A DNA stretch of 64,000 bases from Gymnopus androsaceus JB14 (taxonomy: Eukaryota > Basidiomycota > Agaricomycetes > Agaricales > Omphalotaceae): NCBI GenBank assembly GCA_009733575.1, contig ML769613.1:1-64000 (forward strand), read 5' to 3'. The notes under the pieces are model-generated. The model saw only the letters and a program-made list of their open reading frames with translations. It had not been told where the DNA came from and searched no databases. The translations under genes and the position numbers were made by a program. Below, piece by piece: positions 47,712 through 58,602 of the stretch; the first letter of the stretch is position 1, and each line of letters begins with the position of its first letter.

Positions 47712-48953
47712 TCATCGTCTTTCCATAGCCGACTCCACAGTTACAGCAGGGGGAGGATAAGCGATTATCGATTCCCCCTTCCCATGATCCAAGGAAAGAA
47801 CCGCCGTGAAAGAAGGAAAGGCGGAGAAAGGGTCTTCTGGCGAGGGAGACAAGACCATTGCCCGGGGACTTTCCGATTTACGAGAAACGTCCATGAGATC
47901 CCTCTTGAACAAGGCATCTCTACGGGGCGGGGTCCAGACGACGCCATCCTTGGTTGCGAAGATCATGGGAGAAATCATGCCACCTGGACTAAAGAGCCCA
48001 GAGGCAACAGGGTCCTCGCTAGTGATACACGGAGAGCTCATATCCACCGTCTCATCCAACGACATGGACTGCCAGAATGCCTGAGTGAGAGAGGCGTCGC
48101 CATTGCCATTAGTATTGGCAACAGTCGCCGTCTGCTGAGGATCCTCAACACTAACAGCAGTCGAGAAATTGCGTTTCAACGGAGACGAGACGCGCATCTC
48201 TGAAGCCCGGCCAATGATAGTAATGGCAGGTGGTACCTTTTTGGCCTTCCCAGACAAACGAGAAACACGGGAAGGAGCATAGCCCGAGACCGTTTTAGTT
48301 CTCGACCGATTCATAAGTCCTACATTCTCCTTGTCCGCGAGTACAGCGGGCGCCGGCGAAATGGGAGCTGAAGGGTAAGGCGAGCGCGGATACCCCATCA
48401 GTGCTTCGCTTACACCGCTAACAGGGCGGATTATCGACTCCGATGCGAGAGCCTGGAAGCGAGCACCAGCACGAGTGGTGGGCTTGGTGTCAGCAACAGG
48501 CGTATTGGGGAAGACATCGACGGTGGGAGAAGAGACTGAAAGAATAGGCGGAGTGAACGTTTTAAATGTAGGAGTAAGTTCCTCCGCCGGGCTCGACTCG
48601 GTGGACGACCGCAGTTTCCCAAAGGTCGCAGAACCAGGGGAATAAATCCGCGAGCCCCACGTAGGCAGCTCAAGCGGATTGGGGGAGACGCTGATAGCGC
48701 CACGGTCGTAAGAGTTTGGCGAGTGGGTTGAGAAGGTGGCGGTTAATCCGGGAGAGGACGGAAAGTGTACGTGAGGACTGAGAGGGCTTCCTGGCGTAGG
48801 CGAAACGACGACTGTCACGCTTGCCTTGAAAGGAAACGGGTTTTGTGATAAAGGTAGCGGAGGTGGGCGCTTCAAGATCGACTTGGGAGTCGAGGGAGAC
48901 TTGAGACCACGAGAGGAAGTAAGTCCTGCCCGCAACAGGGATTTCGCTGACAT
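47712..48953 (-). CDS. Ser/Pro-rich basidiomycete protein, 413 aa, unknown function
   Basis: Single open frame of 413 codons plus stop, start at 48953. Low-complexity Ser/Pro composition with short conserved blocks: PKSILKRP (23-30), PHVHFP (60-65), YDRGAISVSPN (82-92), RIYSPG (102-107). Later blocks are ADKENVGLMNRSRTK, SSPLKRNFS, SLDETVDMSSP, SGLFSPGG and VVWTPPRRDALFKRD near the end. Several are possible proline-directed phosphorylation sites. No membrane segment or enzyme domain. Proteins with the HVHFP..YDR..VSPN pattern are common in mushroom genomes. Tandem paralogue of the gene at 46222-46930. Confidence 0.75.
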   Translation of the reverse strand: MSAKSLLRAGLTSSRGLKSPSTPKSILKRPPPLPLSQNPFPFKASVTVVVSPTPGSPLSPHVHFPSSPGLTATFSTHSPNSYDRGAISVSPNPLELPTWGSRIYSPGSATFGKLRSSTESSPAEELTPTFKTFTPPILSVSSPTVDVFPNTPVADTKPTTRAGARFQALASESIIRPVSGVSEALMGYPRSPYPSAPISPAPAVLADKENVGLMNRSRTKTVSGYAPSRVSRLSGKAKKVPPAITIIGRASEMRVSSPLKRNFSTAVSVEDPQQTATVANTNGNGDASLTQAFWQSMSLDETVDMSSPCITSEDPVASGLFSPGGMISPMIFATKDGVVWTPPRRDALFKRDLMDVSRKSESPRAMVLSPSPEDPFSAFPSFTAVLSLDHGKGESIIAYPPPAVTVESAMERR

Positions 48954-51116
48954 GAAGGTCGTAAGGAATCGTGAGTGGGTTTATTGTTTGAGTGGTGAAC
49001 GCCTTGGCCAGCAAGGAACTGGAAAAGATAACACCACATTAACATAGCTTGCAAAGCAAAAGGATTAAAAAGACCTACTTCGTAGCAGGGGATTCGTGAG
49101 CAACGCTGAAGCTAACGAGTGGGAGTCCAAAAAACTGTCCACAGCCATTATAAAGGTTTCGGTTGTCATGCCACGGGCGGTGCCGGAGCACACGAGCCAT
49201 CACTTTATCAGAAGATTTAATAGAATAGCCATCATTCGCGCGCGCGCGCCTCGGCTGTACACAGAAGACTTCAGTCTCCTTCGTCTCAGTGATTCTGCAT
49301 ATTCCAAAACTTTGACCAACTTTTCCAAGCTCTACACGCCCAAATTACAGCCCCTCTCTCGAGTACTGGCTAAAAAGCAACATGATAAGAACTCGGTAAT
49401 TTTGGATATCCGGTACATCGGAAACTGATGATCGCTCCGTTTTTTGCGCCCTGCGTTTCACTACAACATTCAAGTCAGTTCATAACTCCATACTATAATA
49501 AATGAATTGTTTTCCCACCTTGAAAGTTGCAAGATGCCCTGCATTATAGAGTGTAGTGCCAAAGAATTGTATATACCGGTATATACCCATGCATACCGAA
49601 ATGTCGATGCCCAAGCACGGAATGTTAACGTCGAGCGCAGTTTGGTACAATACATCGGGACCTATTGTGGGCGCAGACTGACGCTCCTTGTACTTACTTA
49701 AGAGGGTGACGCTTCCTACATGTTGGCTGCATACTTGTTGCTTTCATTATAAGTTCCTGGTAATTGAATTGCAGTCAGCTGGGTTGTAAACATAGACTGT
49801 CCTGACAGGTATCAGTTATAAAGATGCATACCAGTCCAGTCTTTGTTTGGTCCTGATCCATGTTCAGGCTCGCACAAGTAGATACCAGCGGCGTACAGAC
49901 CACGACGTGAGCAACCAACCGGTCAAAGAGGACGGCCAATGGATAGTTAGCATCTCCACCCTCATCTGACCTGAAACGCGGAGAAATTTACGCGTCCAGA
50001 TAGGCCACGCGTCAATAGCATGCAGTGGGGAGTGACTAAGAGAAGTCAAGCTTAAGCTGTCCAAGACAAATACCCAACGGTTTGAAACAAGATAAAGCCA
50101 CAGCAAATCGATTTCGTTTCTCGAAGAAGAGAAAGGTGTGTAAAGCACGATGCACTACCGAGATAGTCAGGATAGTGCTTGTCGAACTTGAAATGGTTAC
50201 AGTTCATGCGTTTAGCCGTTTATCTGAACTATCAGGCGCAATGGTTCTTGTGCAAGGAAGAGCTTTAACGAGAGCGATAGAGTGCACAAGGCCTGCTCGG
50301 TAACGATATCATTCTTAGAAACCATGAGTAAACCCTTATAGAACGCACCTGTTAAGAAAGCCCCGGCAGAGAGAATAGCTTGTAATCAACGACTCGAATC
50401 GAACTATATGTGCCGGAAGGGCGAAATGCGCCAATTGACACAAGAACGCTAGCAATATTAGAAATCCAAGTCAATAAGCCTGGACCCGATTTGAGAGAAG
50501 TTTATCGCGAGCTTCAAGCAGGGAAGAAGAGAGTAGGAAGGTGAAAAAAAGACAGCTAAGAAAAACGTTGTCGATCTCAAGTGAGCGGTCTGTTTCAGGC
50601 AGAACGTACCCAAACGCTCGAAGCTCAGGCGAAATTCATGGTGCTGAGCCATTAGGCAGTGACACGCATGGGTTGCCCAATCACTATTAGAGATTAAGCC
50701 AACCGAGTTAATTGGAGATGAATGAAGATTTCGACGTGGATATTCAAGGAATGTCGAAACATTAGCGAAAATCATTTTGCAGCGGCTCTCCAGATAATTG
50801 CATTATCTGATCATTCCTTGGTCCTAGCGCAAGTAATGCGGAATGATGGTGGTCTCGAAGAAGAAAAAGCATGCAGAAAAGCTGAAGATTCCGAAGAAGG
50901 TTAGGTTGAAGTTGAAGTTTCGGAGAGAGCCGGCTGCATTCGGACCGTTCGGCTGTGGAACCCTGATATGGCATAATAAATCCAGCTTTGACATCGCGTA
51001 TTTACTGACCATAAGTAAAAGGATACTTTAACCAGATTCTGAAATGTATCTATCCATATCTAGCATTATATACTAATATTAGACCCTTGGGAATCAGGAA
51101 CAGATACGCGATCTCC
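48954..51116. other. Gene-poor spacer
   Basis: Contains a short CG run near 49240 and an 18-bp perfect palindrome (GTATATACCGGTATATAC, 49569-49586). No coding frame with recognisable content on either strand. Confidence 0.5.
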
Positions 51117-53131
51117 CTACGTTTCCTCCACCGCAAAGAATTCTTTCTCCAAACTCGGTGAAACCTCTTGATCTCTCTTGTTTCCCTGAATCGATATCGT
51201 GTCCTCGGGGCCGAAGATCAGAGCTGCCTGCTCGATAGTACAGCCCCTTTAAAAATAGGCATTAGTGATCTCTGTACTATAATTATAAAAACGAACAACT
51301 TACTTTGTTTCCAAGAATAGCCACCACACCAGGCCTATGAATACCACTTCCAATCCGATGAAAATCAGATAGTATTTCCACTGTAGAATATAGTCAATTA
51401 GTATGATTCGTAAATACATGACAGTCGACTGACCTGTATCGCTTTCAAGGCTACTGGGTCAGCAAAGGTTGTAAACATCAACGAAAGACCATCGGCAATG
51501 TTGGCCCACACCAGTCCTTTGGTACGTATCGAGAATGGTAGAATCTCGACCGGATACAGTGTGTATAGCGTTGCCCAACCAGCCTGATGGATGCCCATAA
51601 AAATGAAAAACAGTACAATGATGCTGATAGCGACGGCAGGTTGAGTGCCATGATCCATGGTGAATGCAGCCTTCATATGAGAATATCATCGCAATGGTCT
51701 CTTAGTAATGGGAAGCTCAAACTCACCGAGAGCCCAGTGATTATGCACAATGATACCAGCATTCCGATTGTGGACATGAGGTACATGGAACGACGCCCTG
51801 CCTTGTCGACCAGCATCGCCCCAGCACACGTACATATCGTGTACCAGATGCTTATCCCTCCATTTGTCGCGGCTACGTAGCAAAAAATGTAAGGAATCAG
51901 TTCAACATAATTCAAAGTAGACCTTACTGATGTGAGTGGGATCTTTGATACCAACGGACTTGAGGATAATGGTAAAGTAATTTCGCGCGATTCCACCTGC
52001 AATACAGTGAATTAAGATATCATGAAGAAACTTCATACTCACTGCCAAGTATAGTACTGCCAGAGATCGCCAAAGTCACTATCAAATCCTCCTCCGATTC
52101 ACGGGACTTTCAACCAAGCTCCTCCAGTGTACGTCTTGCGCATCCTTCTCGCTCTGGACATATTTTACAATCTCTTTGTACTCTTGCTGAACCAGCTCAT
52201 CCTGTGAATCACCATTTGCATGATATTTGGCGAGAATGCTGAGTGCTTCTTCGTGTCTTCCCTGGTGAACAAGCCATCGCGGAGACTCGGGGGTAAAGAG
52301 CAGCGCAACGAGAAGAAGTATCGGTGCCATGCACTGGAATAATACAGGAAAACGCCATTGCCAATCCGAATTCCAGCGGAGACAGAAGAAGGCTAGCCAT
52401 GTAGCCACTAGACCGCCTATGGCGAATGTTGCCATTAAGAGTGCTGCAGATATTCTGTACAGGAAAAAAAACAGTCTGACTGAAGACGAAATCCGGGAAG
52501 GAATAGGTAACTCTTACCCTCTGAGCCGAGGATGTATCAGCTCATTGATAAGGCATACAGCACCGATCATTGGTAGCCGCCACGCAGCCCCGACAATAAC
52601 TCGGCTAGCGATGAACATAGCTTGGTTCTGAGAAAACGTACCGATGAGGCCGCCTGCGATCTATGAGCGGGGTAAATTTAGAATATCGCAAAACTGGGTC
52701 CTCAAACTTACCGAGACAAGGGATCCAATAGCGATGTTTGTTTTCCGACCAAGACGATTTACGAGTAGATAAATTATGGGTGCTGAACTAAGGTGCGCAT
52801 TATCATCGAGACAGGAGACGGTTTAATTGGCCAACTCACCCAACCTGTCCAAAAAATATGGATGCTACTATAAGCCCGAGTCTACTCCCAGATGGATTAT
52901 TGAATGTTTTGTTCCACGTAGGGAGAGCCTGCAGGCCATTCATCATAGCCCCGTCGTAGCCAATTGCAAAGCTAAATGCGAGCTCAATGCTCAGCTAAAA
53001 ATTACCACAATGGCAACATACTTGGAAAAATATAATAGCATCACCGAAAAAACATTCCTCCGTAGCCCAGGATCTCTCCACCATTGACGATGAGTGTTGT
53101 TTTGCCAGTTGACCATCAGGTTGTCCGCCAT
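51117..53131 (-). CDS. MFS sugar transporter (hexose/lactose permease type)
   Basis: Plasma-membrane proton symporter of the sugar porter family, about 500 aa in many exons. Start 53131 gives MADNLMVNWQNNTHRQWW. A 50-nt intron leads to NFAIGYDGAMMNGLQALP. Further landmarks in order: NRLGRKTN, ASRVIVGAAW, ELIHPRLRG, PESPRWLVHQGRHEEAL before the central loop, then DKAGRRSMYLMS, GWATLYTLYPVEILPFSIRT and the end signature LFLETK|GCTIEQAALIFG. Stop TAG at 51117-51119. These are the standard sugar-porter motifs; substrate cannot be told. No lesion seen. Confidence 0.88.
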
Positions 53132-53721
53132 GATGGAGGAATGAAGAAGAAGCGAGTTGGGAGCGAATATAGTTCAGTTTTTACATACTTTGAGGTAAGC
53201 TTGGCACGATCCGAGTCTGGAATACCACAGGGTATAGTACGGCCGAGATTGACTGTCTGATGTCAGCACTCAGAGAGATTCGTGCAAACCTTCATCGAAT
53301 GTCGCAAGCAAAAGATGCTAGTATAGGCTCCAAGGGATATAAATTAAATAAAGTTACAAGTAGTAAATTTGGACCAGCCAACACAGCGAGGCTAGCAAGA
53401 GAGAGAGGAGATGTCCGTGACGCTAACAAGACGGGCCCGACGAGTGGCGTGGATTCTCGTGAACGGTGAACCAATCGGCCTTGTCCTTCCTGTCAATGTT
53501 ACTCGAAATGAAACTTCAGAGCGTACTGTAAGCTTACAGTGGTACGAATGCGGTGCAGATTCGGTGCAGGCGCTAAAACACATGACGTTAAAGAGATTGG
53601 GCGCTAACTTGACGCACGTTTCTCATGGAGCTCTGATCTAGACTCTGACGCGCACTATATCATTCGCGTCTTGTTGTAAAATATCCACTAGATCTCGAAA
53701 CGACAGCAATTACGACCAGGA

Positions 53722-55502
53722 ATGGGCTACTTATCGGAAGAAGCGCTTCAAAACCTCAAAAAGTATGCATATAAAGGCGTCGACAAGTGAGCTGAACTCT
53801 TCCTGCTCCTTTCCCTGGTTAACCTACTTTTGCAGATCTATTTTATCTAAACACCTTCTGAACCCGTTCTGGACGTGGTTTGTTACATTATGGCCTCTCT
53901 CAGTAGCACCTAATACTGTAGCGTATCCTTTGCTGTTGAATCTCAGGCTGAAATCCTCATTCTGAACCATGCAGATAACGCTTTCTGGACTATCAATCGT
54001 TATATTCAACTTTATAACATTGCTGTACTATGACCCAAATTATTTGACCGGAAAAAGGCGGAGCGCAGGTTCCTCAATGGATATATTTTACGTGGGGCAT
54101 TGGTCTCTTTTTGTATCAAAGTTTCGATGCTATCGATGGGTTCGTTCTGCTTTTAACGCTATTCTTCGACCACTAACCGGAAAATCGATGCCCAGCAAGC
54201 AAGCACGGAGGACCGGAATGGCAGGGCCTTTGGGAGAAATGTTTGACCATGGTGTGTATAGAGTGATCTTATGTTCTCAATTTGTCTGACGTTTCTTCCT
54301 AGGATGTGACGCAATGAACACCACTGTCAGTTCATCCTTCTGTCCTGGCGCACTTGATCTTCGCTTATCATTCGTTTCAGCTCGAAGCTATAATCGCCGC
54401 GCAAGCACTCAATCTTGGCCGCTCTTGGTGGACTTTTGCGTCCCAAGTCGCCACACTCGCGAATTTCTACCTCACGACATGGGAGGAATATCATACTGGC
54501 AAGTTTACAATTCTCATGATAAAACGACTCTTTAACGTTTCTTTTGCAGGATCTTTGTACCTCGGAGTTTTCTCAGGTCCAGTAGAAGGTATATTGATGA
54601 TCGTAGGGATTTATATGATTACGGGACTCTTTGGTACATTCCCGGTATTTCTTTCTGGTTCAATTTCTTGCTGACCCTGTTCTTGCAGGCCCATCCTTTT
54701 GGGACACCGGAATTCTCGACTTTCTCCACCTCTCGCACGTTTCTCTCATCGCGGACACGATCCCCAACATTGGGCTGAACGAAACATTCATGGTTTTTGG
54801 TGCCTTTGGTTTGGCATTCAACATCGTCAGCAGCTATGCAAACGTTCGCACCGCCATGCGAGCTTCCGGTAAATCCACGACCCAACCACTTTTACTCCTC
54901 CTGCCTTTCGTGTTCTCGGCCGGAATGCAGTTGGCATGGCTCAGCCACCCACAGATTGACGACACCGCTCCGTTGGTCAAGTTGCATTCACCGTCGTTCA
55001 TCTCTTCCTCCTCTTCCTCTGCTGGGTTCACAATCTTACAATCTCCATTGTTCGTACCTTTCCTCTGTGCGTGGGGACTACAATTCGCGCACCAGGTTGG
55101 AAGGATGATTTTGGCGCATGTTACCCAAGGACCATTTCCGATGTGGGATTCCGTATGGTTGCTGAGTATAGTCGGCGCATTAGACGCAAATTTACCAAGG
55201 CTTGCTGGAATGTGAGTGCCGATGATGCCTTTTTGTATATGCTGCAACTAATTCTCCTTTCCTCGCTTAGATCACCGATAATCCAATCAACACCCCATCT
55301 CACAGCGCTCTTCGTGTACGCTACTCTTATTGTCTCGTTCATCACCTACGCAAGGTTTTGCACATTGGTGATTAATGACATCACGAACTTTCTGGGAATT
55401 GCGTGTTTTACTGTGAGGAAGAAGGACAGCGAAGGAAGGTGGAGAGATGTAAAAGATGATGCACCGGCTGCAAAGGAGGCCCAAGCAGCCAAGGAGAAGT
55501 AG
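53722..55502 (+). CDS. CDP-alcohol phosphotransferase (choline/ethanolamine, CPT1/EPT1-like), one frame break
   Basis: Final step of phosphatidylcholine or phosphatidylethanolamine synthesis in the ER/Golgi membrane. Starts MGYLSEEALQNLKKYAYKGVDK; exons then give SILSKHLLNPFWTWFV, ITLSGLSIVIFNFIT and VPQWIYFTWGIGLFLYQ. The CDP-alcohol motif reads DAIDGKQARRTGMAGPLGE, then MFDHG, intron, CDAMNT. Later exons: LEAIIAAQALNLGRSWW, TTWEEYHTG, LYLGVFSGPVEGILMI, and C-terminal helices ending AAKEK at 55502. Between YYDPNYLT and EKGGAQVPQW there is one extra base at about 54050 (ACCGGAAAAAGG where ACCGAAAAAGG is expected). As the gene is normally essential, a sequencing error is likely. Confidence 0.87.
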
Positions 55503-55622
55503 GACGTGCATACTGGGGCGGGCTGAAATGGTTCAAATGGGACTGTTCGTATTTCACGTCTATATTTTACACACAGATGATACGAGTATACAGCACGGAC
55601 TAGTTTTCACAATTTTGCATTG

Positions 55623-55829
55623 TTAACCCCAGATTGCTTTCACTTCGCCCATGCCTTCTTGGCCTCCTTGTTTGATGATCTCTCCTGTCCTGTCCTCCAT
55701 TTCATCCTCCATTTGTCTTTTGCGCGCTCTATGTATCCTCCCTTCTAGGAATGTACCTTCATTGAGATTGAGCGTGTCCTGGGAGTTGGATGAGAGTTCG
55801 AATCCGGGCCAGGAATAAGGATCTCGTCC
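55623..55829 (-). CDS. Possible 3' exon of an unrecognised minus-strand gene
   Basis: After an acceptor-like ACGTAG the frame reads GRDPYSWPGFELSSNSQ.. and ends RARKRQMEDEMEDRTGEII..GEVKAIWG with TAA at 55623-55625. Composition looks coding. Upstream exons could lie in 55.9-56.4 kb (a frame there reads RIFAPEGIAYALNKVPSKY), but I could not join them. It is convergent with the phosphotransferase gene. Confidence 0.35.
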   Translation of the reverse strand, partial: GRDPYSWPGFELSSNSQDTLNLNEGTFLEGRIHRARKRQMEDEMEDRTGEIIKQGGQEGMGEVKAIWG

Positions 55830-57052
55830 CTACGTCCCATCAACTCGAACCGCGTATGAGCTCTCCTGCTCGCTCCTTCCCCCTGTATCAACGTTCCCGT
55901 CAAACCTCCTACAATCGCAATCGCAATCGCCCAATCACTCTACCACGTTACTGGCTTCTCCCGCTCCCAAAACCAAAACCCAGCTCTCGTTCATATGATA
56001 CATTGTGGAGGGGAGAGCTGGGGAGAGGCGATGAAGCGGAGTCAGAATCCACGATAGTCAGACTCTCCATTCCGGCTCCCACCGCTTCCCGATTTCTTCC
56101 CCGTGTCCTGGCACTACTTGCTACTAATACTTCGAAGGAACTTTATTCAATGCGTATGCTATGCCCTCCGGCGCGAAGATTCTGGTCAACCAGACGTTGA
56201 TGCAACAAAGTCTGCTGGGAAGCGGATAAGGATATTGAGGTCCTGAGGATATGGGTGATGGGAATGAGGTTAGTTGGTTCATTGGGTTTTGAGTTTCGGG
56301 AGGATTGATTGTAATTCTTTAGTTCGAAATCCACGGAGTCAATTTATAGTTCACTATCGCTGATTACAGTAAGTAAGGCTGTGACATTGTACAGTAGTCA
56401 GACTGATAACTGATTACTTAGACTCGGACCACCAGCATTTTTACAGCTATGCACAGTATAGTCAGAACTACCGCATGCAGTTCGCCTTCTTGGTGCTTCT
56501 GGCCCTTGATTTTTGGAATGATGTAGTCGTTGGAATAAGTTTGATAGCCATGAATGAGTTGGAATGAATCATTGGTGCTTGCGTATTGCGTATTGCGCAT
56601 ATGATTAGGTTTGCGTTTGATCGTTTGGATGGTTGAAGACGTTCTGCCTATTTATGCCTCTCCTGGGTCACCAGCATCTTTCTTCTCTCCCCATTCCTGG
56701 ATCCGCTCGCTAACTACTTACTGATGTTGATTCGAAATGCAGCCTCTTGAACTAACAGATATTAAATATCTTTTTGATCTGGGATCGTTTTTGGTGTTTT
56801 GAGGTTTGTCTTTTTGGTTTCGTACAAGTTTGCCGTCATCTAATATTTTGAGTTTTGATCCAGGATTGCTGTATTTTACCTTATCCTTGCACGTCGCTGA
56901 TGATTGACAAGTGGAAGTTGAGTGGCTTTCTGTACTCGTTTCATTTACCAATGAACCCCAAGACAATACACATAACTTGCGATACTGTAAATTATCTTTC
57001 TTTCCGTCCTTTAAAATCTGCTTCATTCTTCTAAGTTCTTTCTGACAGGACC

Positions 57053-58602
57053 ATGTACTTGCCCTCACTTTTCACCTTTGCCAATACGATTCATACTTGG
57101 ACACCGACGCAAAACCTAGCTGCTGGAACTACTTCGAGGTCCTCACCGGATGCGTGCAATGACATCAATCGCTGTCGCACTCTGTTTCAGATTCTCTCAA
57201 GCTGTATTAGCGTCCTAATTGCGTGCATTTGGGTATCAGTTCACCCCAATGTTCCTAGTCGCAATGACAGCCTTTGGGTCACATCGCGACGCAAGGCAGG
57301 CCTCATGTTGGTCACTCTCTTGGCCCCGGAAATCATGATACTTTGGGCTGTGCGGCAGTGGTTTGCATCAAGGGAACTATATAAAAGTAGGCGGTTATCT
57401 CTTTGTTTATGTACTTAGCGAATTTACTTCCGGAATCGTTTAGTGTATAAAGATAAAGGCTGGACAAGAACGCATGCATCTTTTGCCCTTATGGGGGGTT
57501 TTGCGTTGTATAACGGGGATGAGTTCGTATCCATTTTACGCCATGCTCAGCCACCAGATGCCGCTCCAGGGACTCTGCTTGCACACCATGTGTATGTGAT
57601 TGGTCGGATTAGAGAGGCCGAGCTCAGTGATCGAAGTCGTAGCGACAGCTTTTCAAAGCTGGTCGTAGTCAGTCAAACCACTTGGTTTGTTGTCCAGCTT
57701 CTTGCCCGATGGGCCAATAAACTACCCATTACTCTGCTTGAGGTCATGACTGTTGCATTTGCCGCTATGAACATCATAATCTACATCTTGTGATGGAATA
57801 AACCCCAGGGCGTTGGGTGTCATATCACCGTAGGAAGGATAAAAGAAGCAAATGGTTTTGCAGGTTCAGGAAATTCTCTCCTTTCTTTCGAAACTTGTGC
57901 AACACAGAGCCACGAAAATGCAATTCCTCTTCCAGCATTGGATGCTACTAGCCTCATCCAGCCTTGGAACCTATCACTCTGGCCTCTTGGATTTCTGAGC
58001 GATTGCCATCCACAGAAGAAATGGAGTCCTGGTACAGGCGTCACCTCTCTCATGACATTAATTTCGAAGGAGCTTGCACCATTAAAAAGGTAATCTGGAC
58101 CGCAGGTTATCTCATCATTTCACCATTGCCAAATATGTTGGGACTTTTGACAACTGGCCTTGTGGATCCCCGACGCCCAGAGAGATGTTCGTCATTCGAA
58201 AGAGTCAAGGAGTTGGAACCATCACATGCTAAGGATCGATACTTTGCTTATTGTTCTGCCACTATCTTCGGTGCAATTCACTGTGTTGCTTGGATCTTCA
58301 TATTTTCCAGCGAGTGGGAGAAGATCTTGTGGAGGGCCTCATCCATGATTGTGACTTATACACCAGTACACATTGCACTCAGTGATTTTGTTCGGTATAA
58401 TGTCCCCAGTTCAAGCTCTTTGGGAAGGTTTTGGCTCATACGTTACCTGCTTCTGTTATTTGTTTCTATGACTTTGGTACTGCCCCTAATGTACGTTTTG
58501 GCTCGGGTTGCACTCATTGTCGAAGTATTTTTGGCTTTGAGAAATTTACCCCCAGGTGCTTTTGAAACGGTTCAATGGACAACACTCATTCCACATATCT
58601 AG
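57053..58602 (+). pseudogene. Multi-pass membrane protein of an expanded basidiomycete family (in-frame TGA)
   Basis: Exon 1 from 57053 has an N-terminal signal-like segment, then NDINRCRTLFQILSSCISVLIACIWVSVHPNVP and APEIMILWAVRQWFASREL. After a short intron: GWTRTHASFALMGGF, SDRSRSDSFSKLVVVSQTTWF and LPITLLEVMTVAFAAMN. The motif usually reading WWNKP is here stop-W-N-K-P: codon 57791-57793 is TGA where Trp (TGG) is expected. The frame stays open afterwards and an acceptor at about 57960 leads to LEPITLASWISERLPS and four more hydrophobic segments up to 58602. The family is unnamed and function unknown. One nonsense change or one sequencing error. Confidence 0.7.

Noticed and set aside
49569..49586. 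18-bp palindrome GTATATACCGGTATATAC
   Set aside because: Isolated, AT-rich apart from the centre, with no neighbouring structure; likely chance or a simple repeat.
55790..56200. 136-codon plus-strand frame
   Set aside because: Arg/Pro/Ser-rich without domain; the minus strand of the same region looks more like coding sequence.
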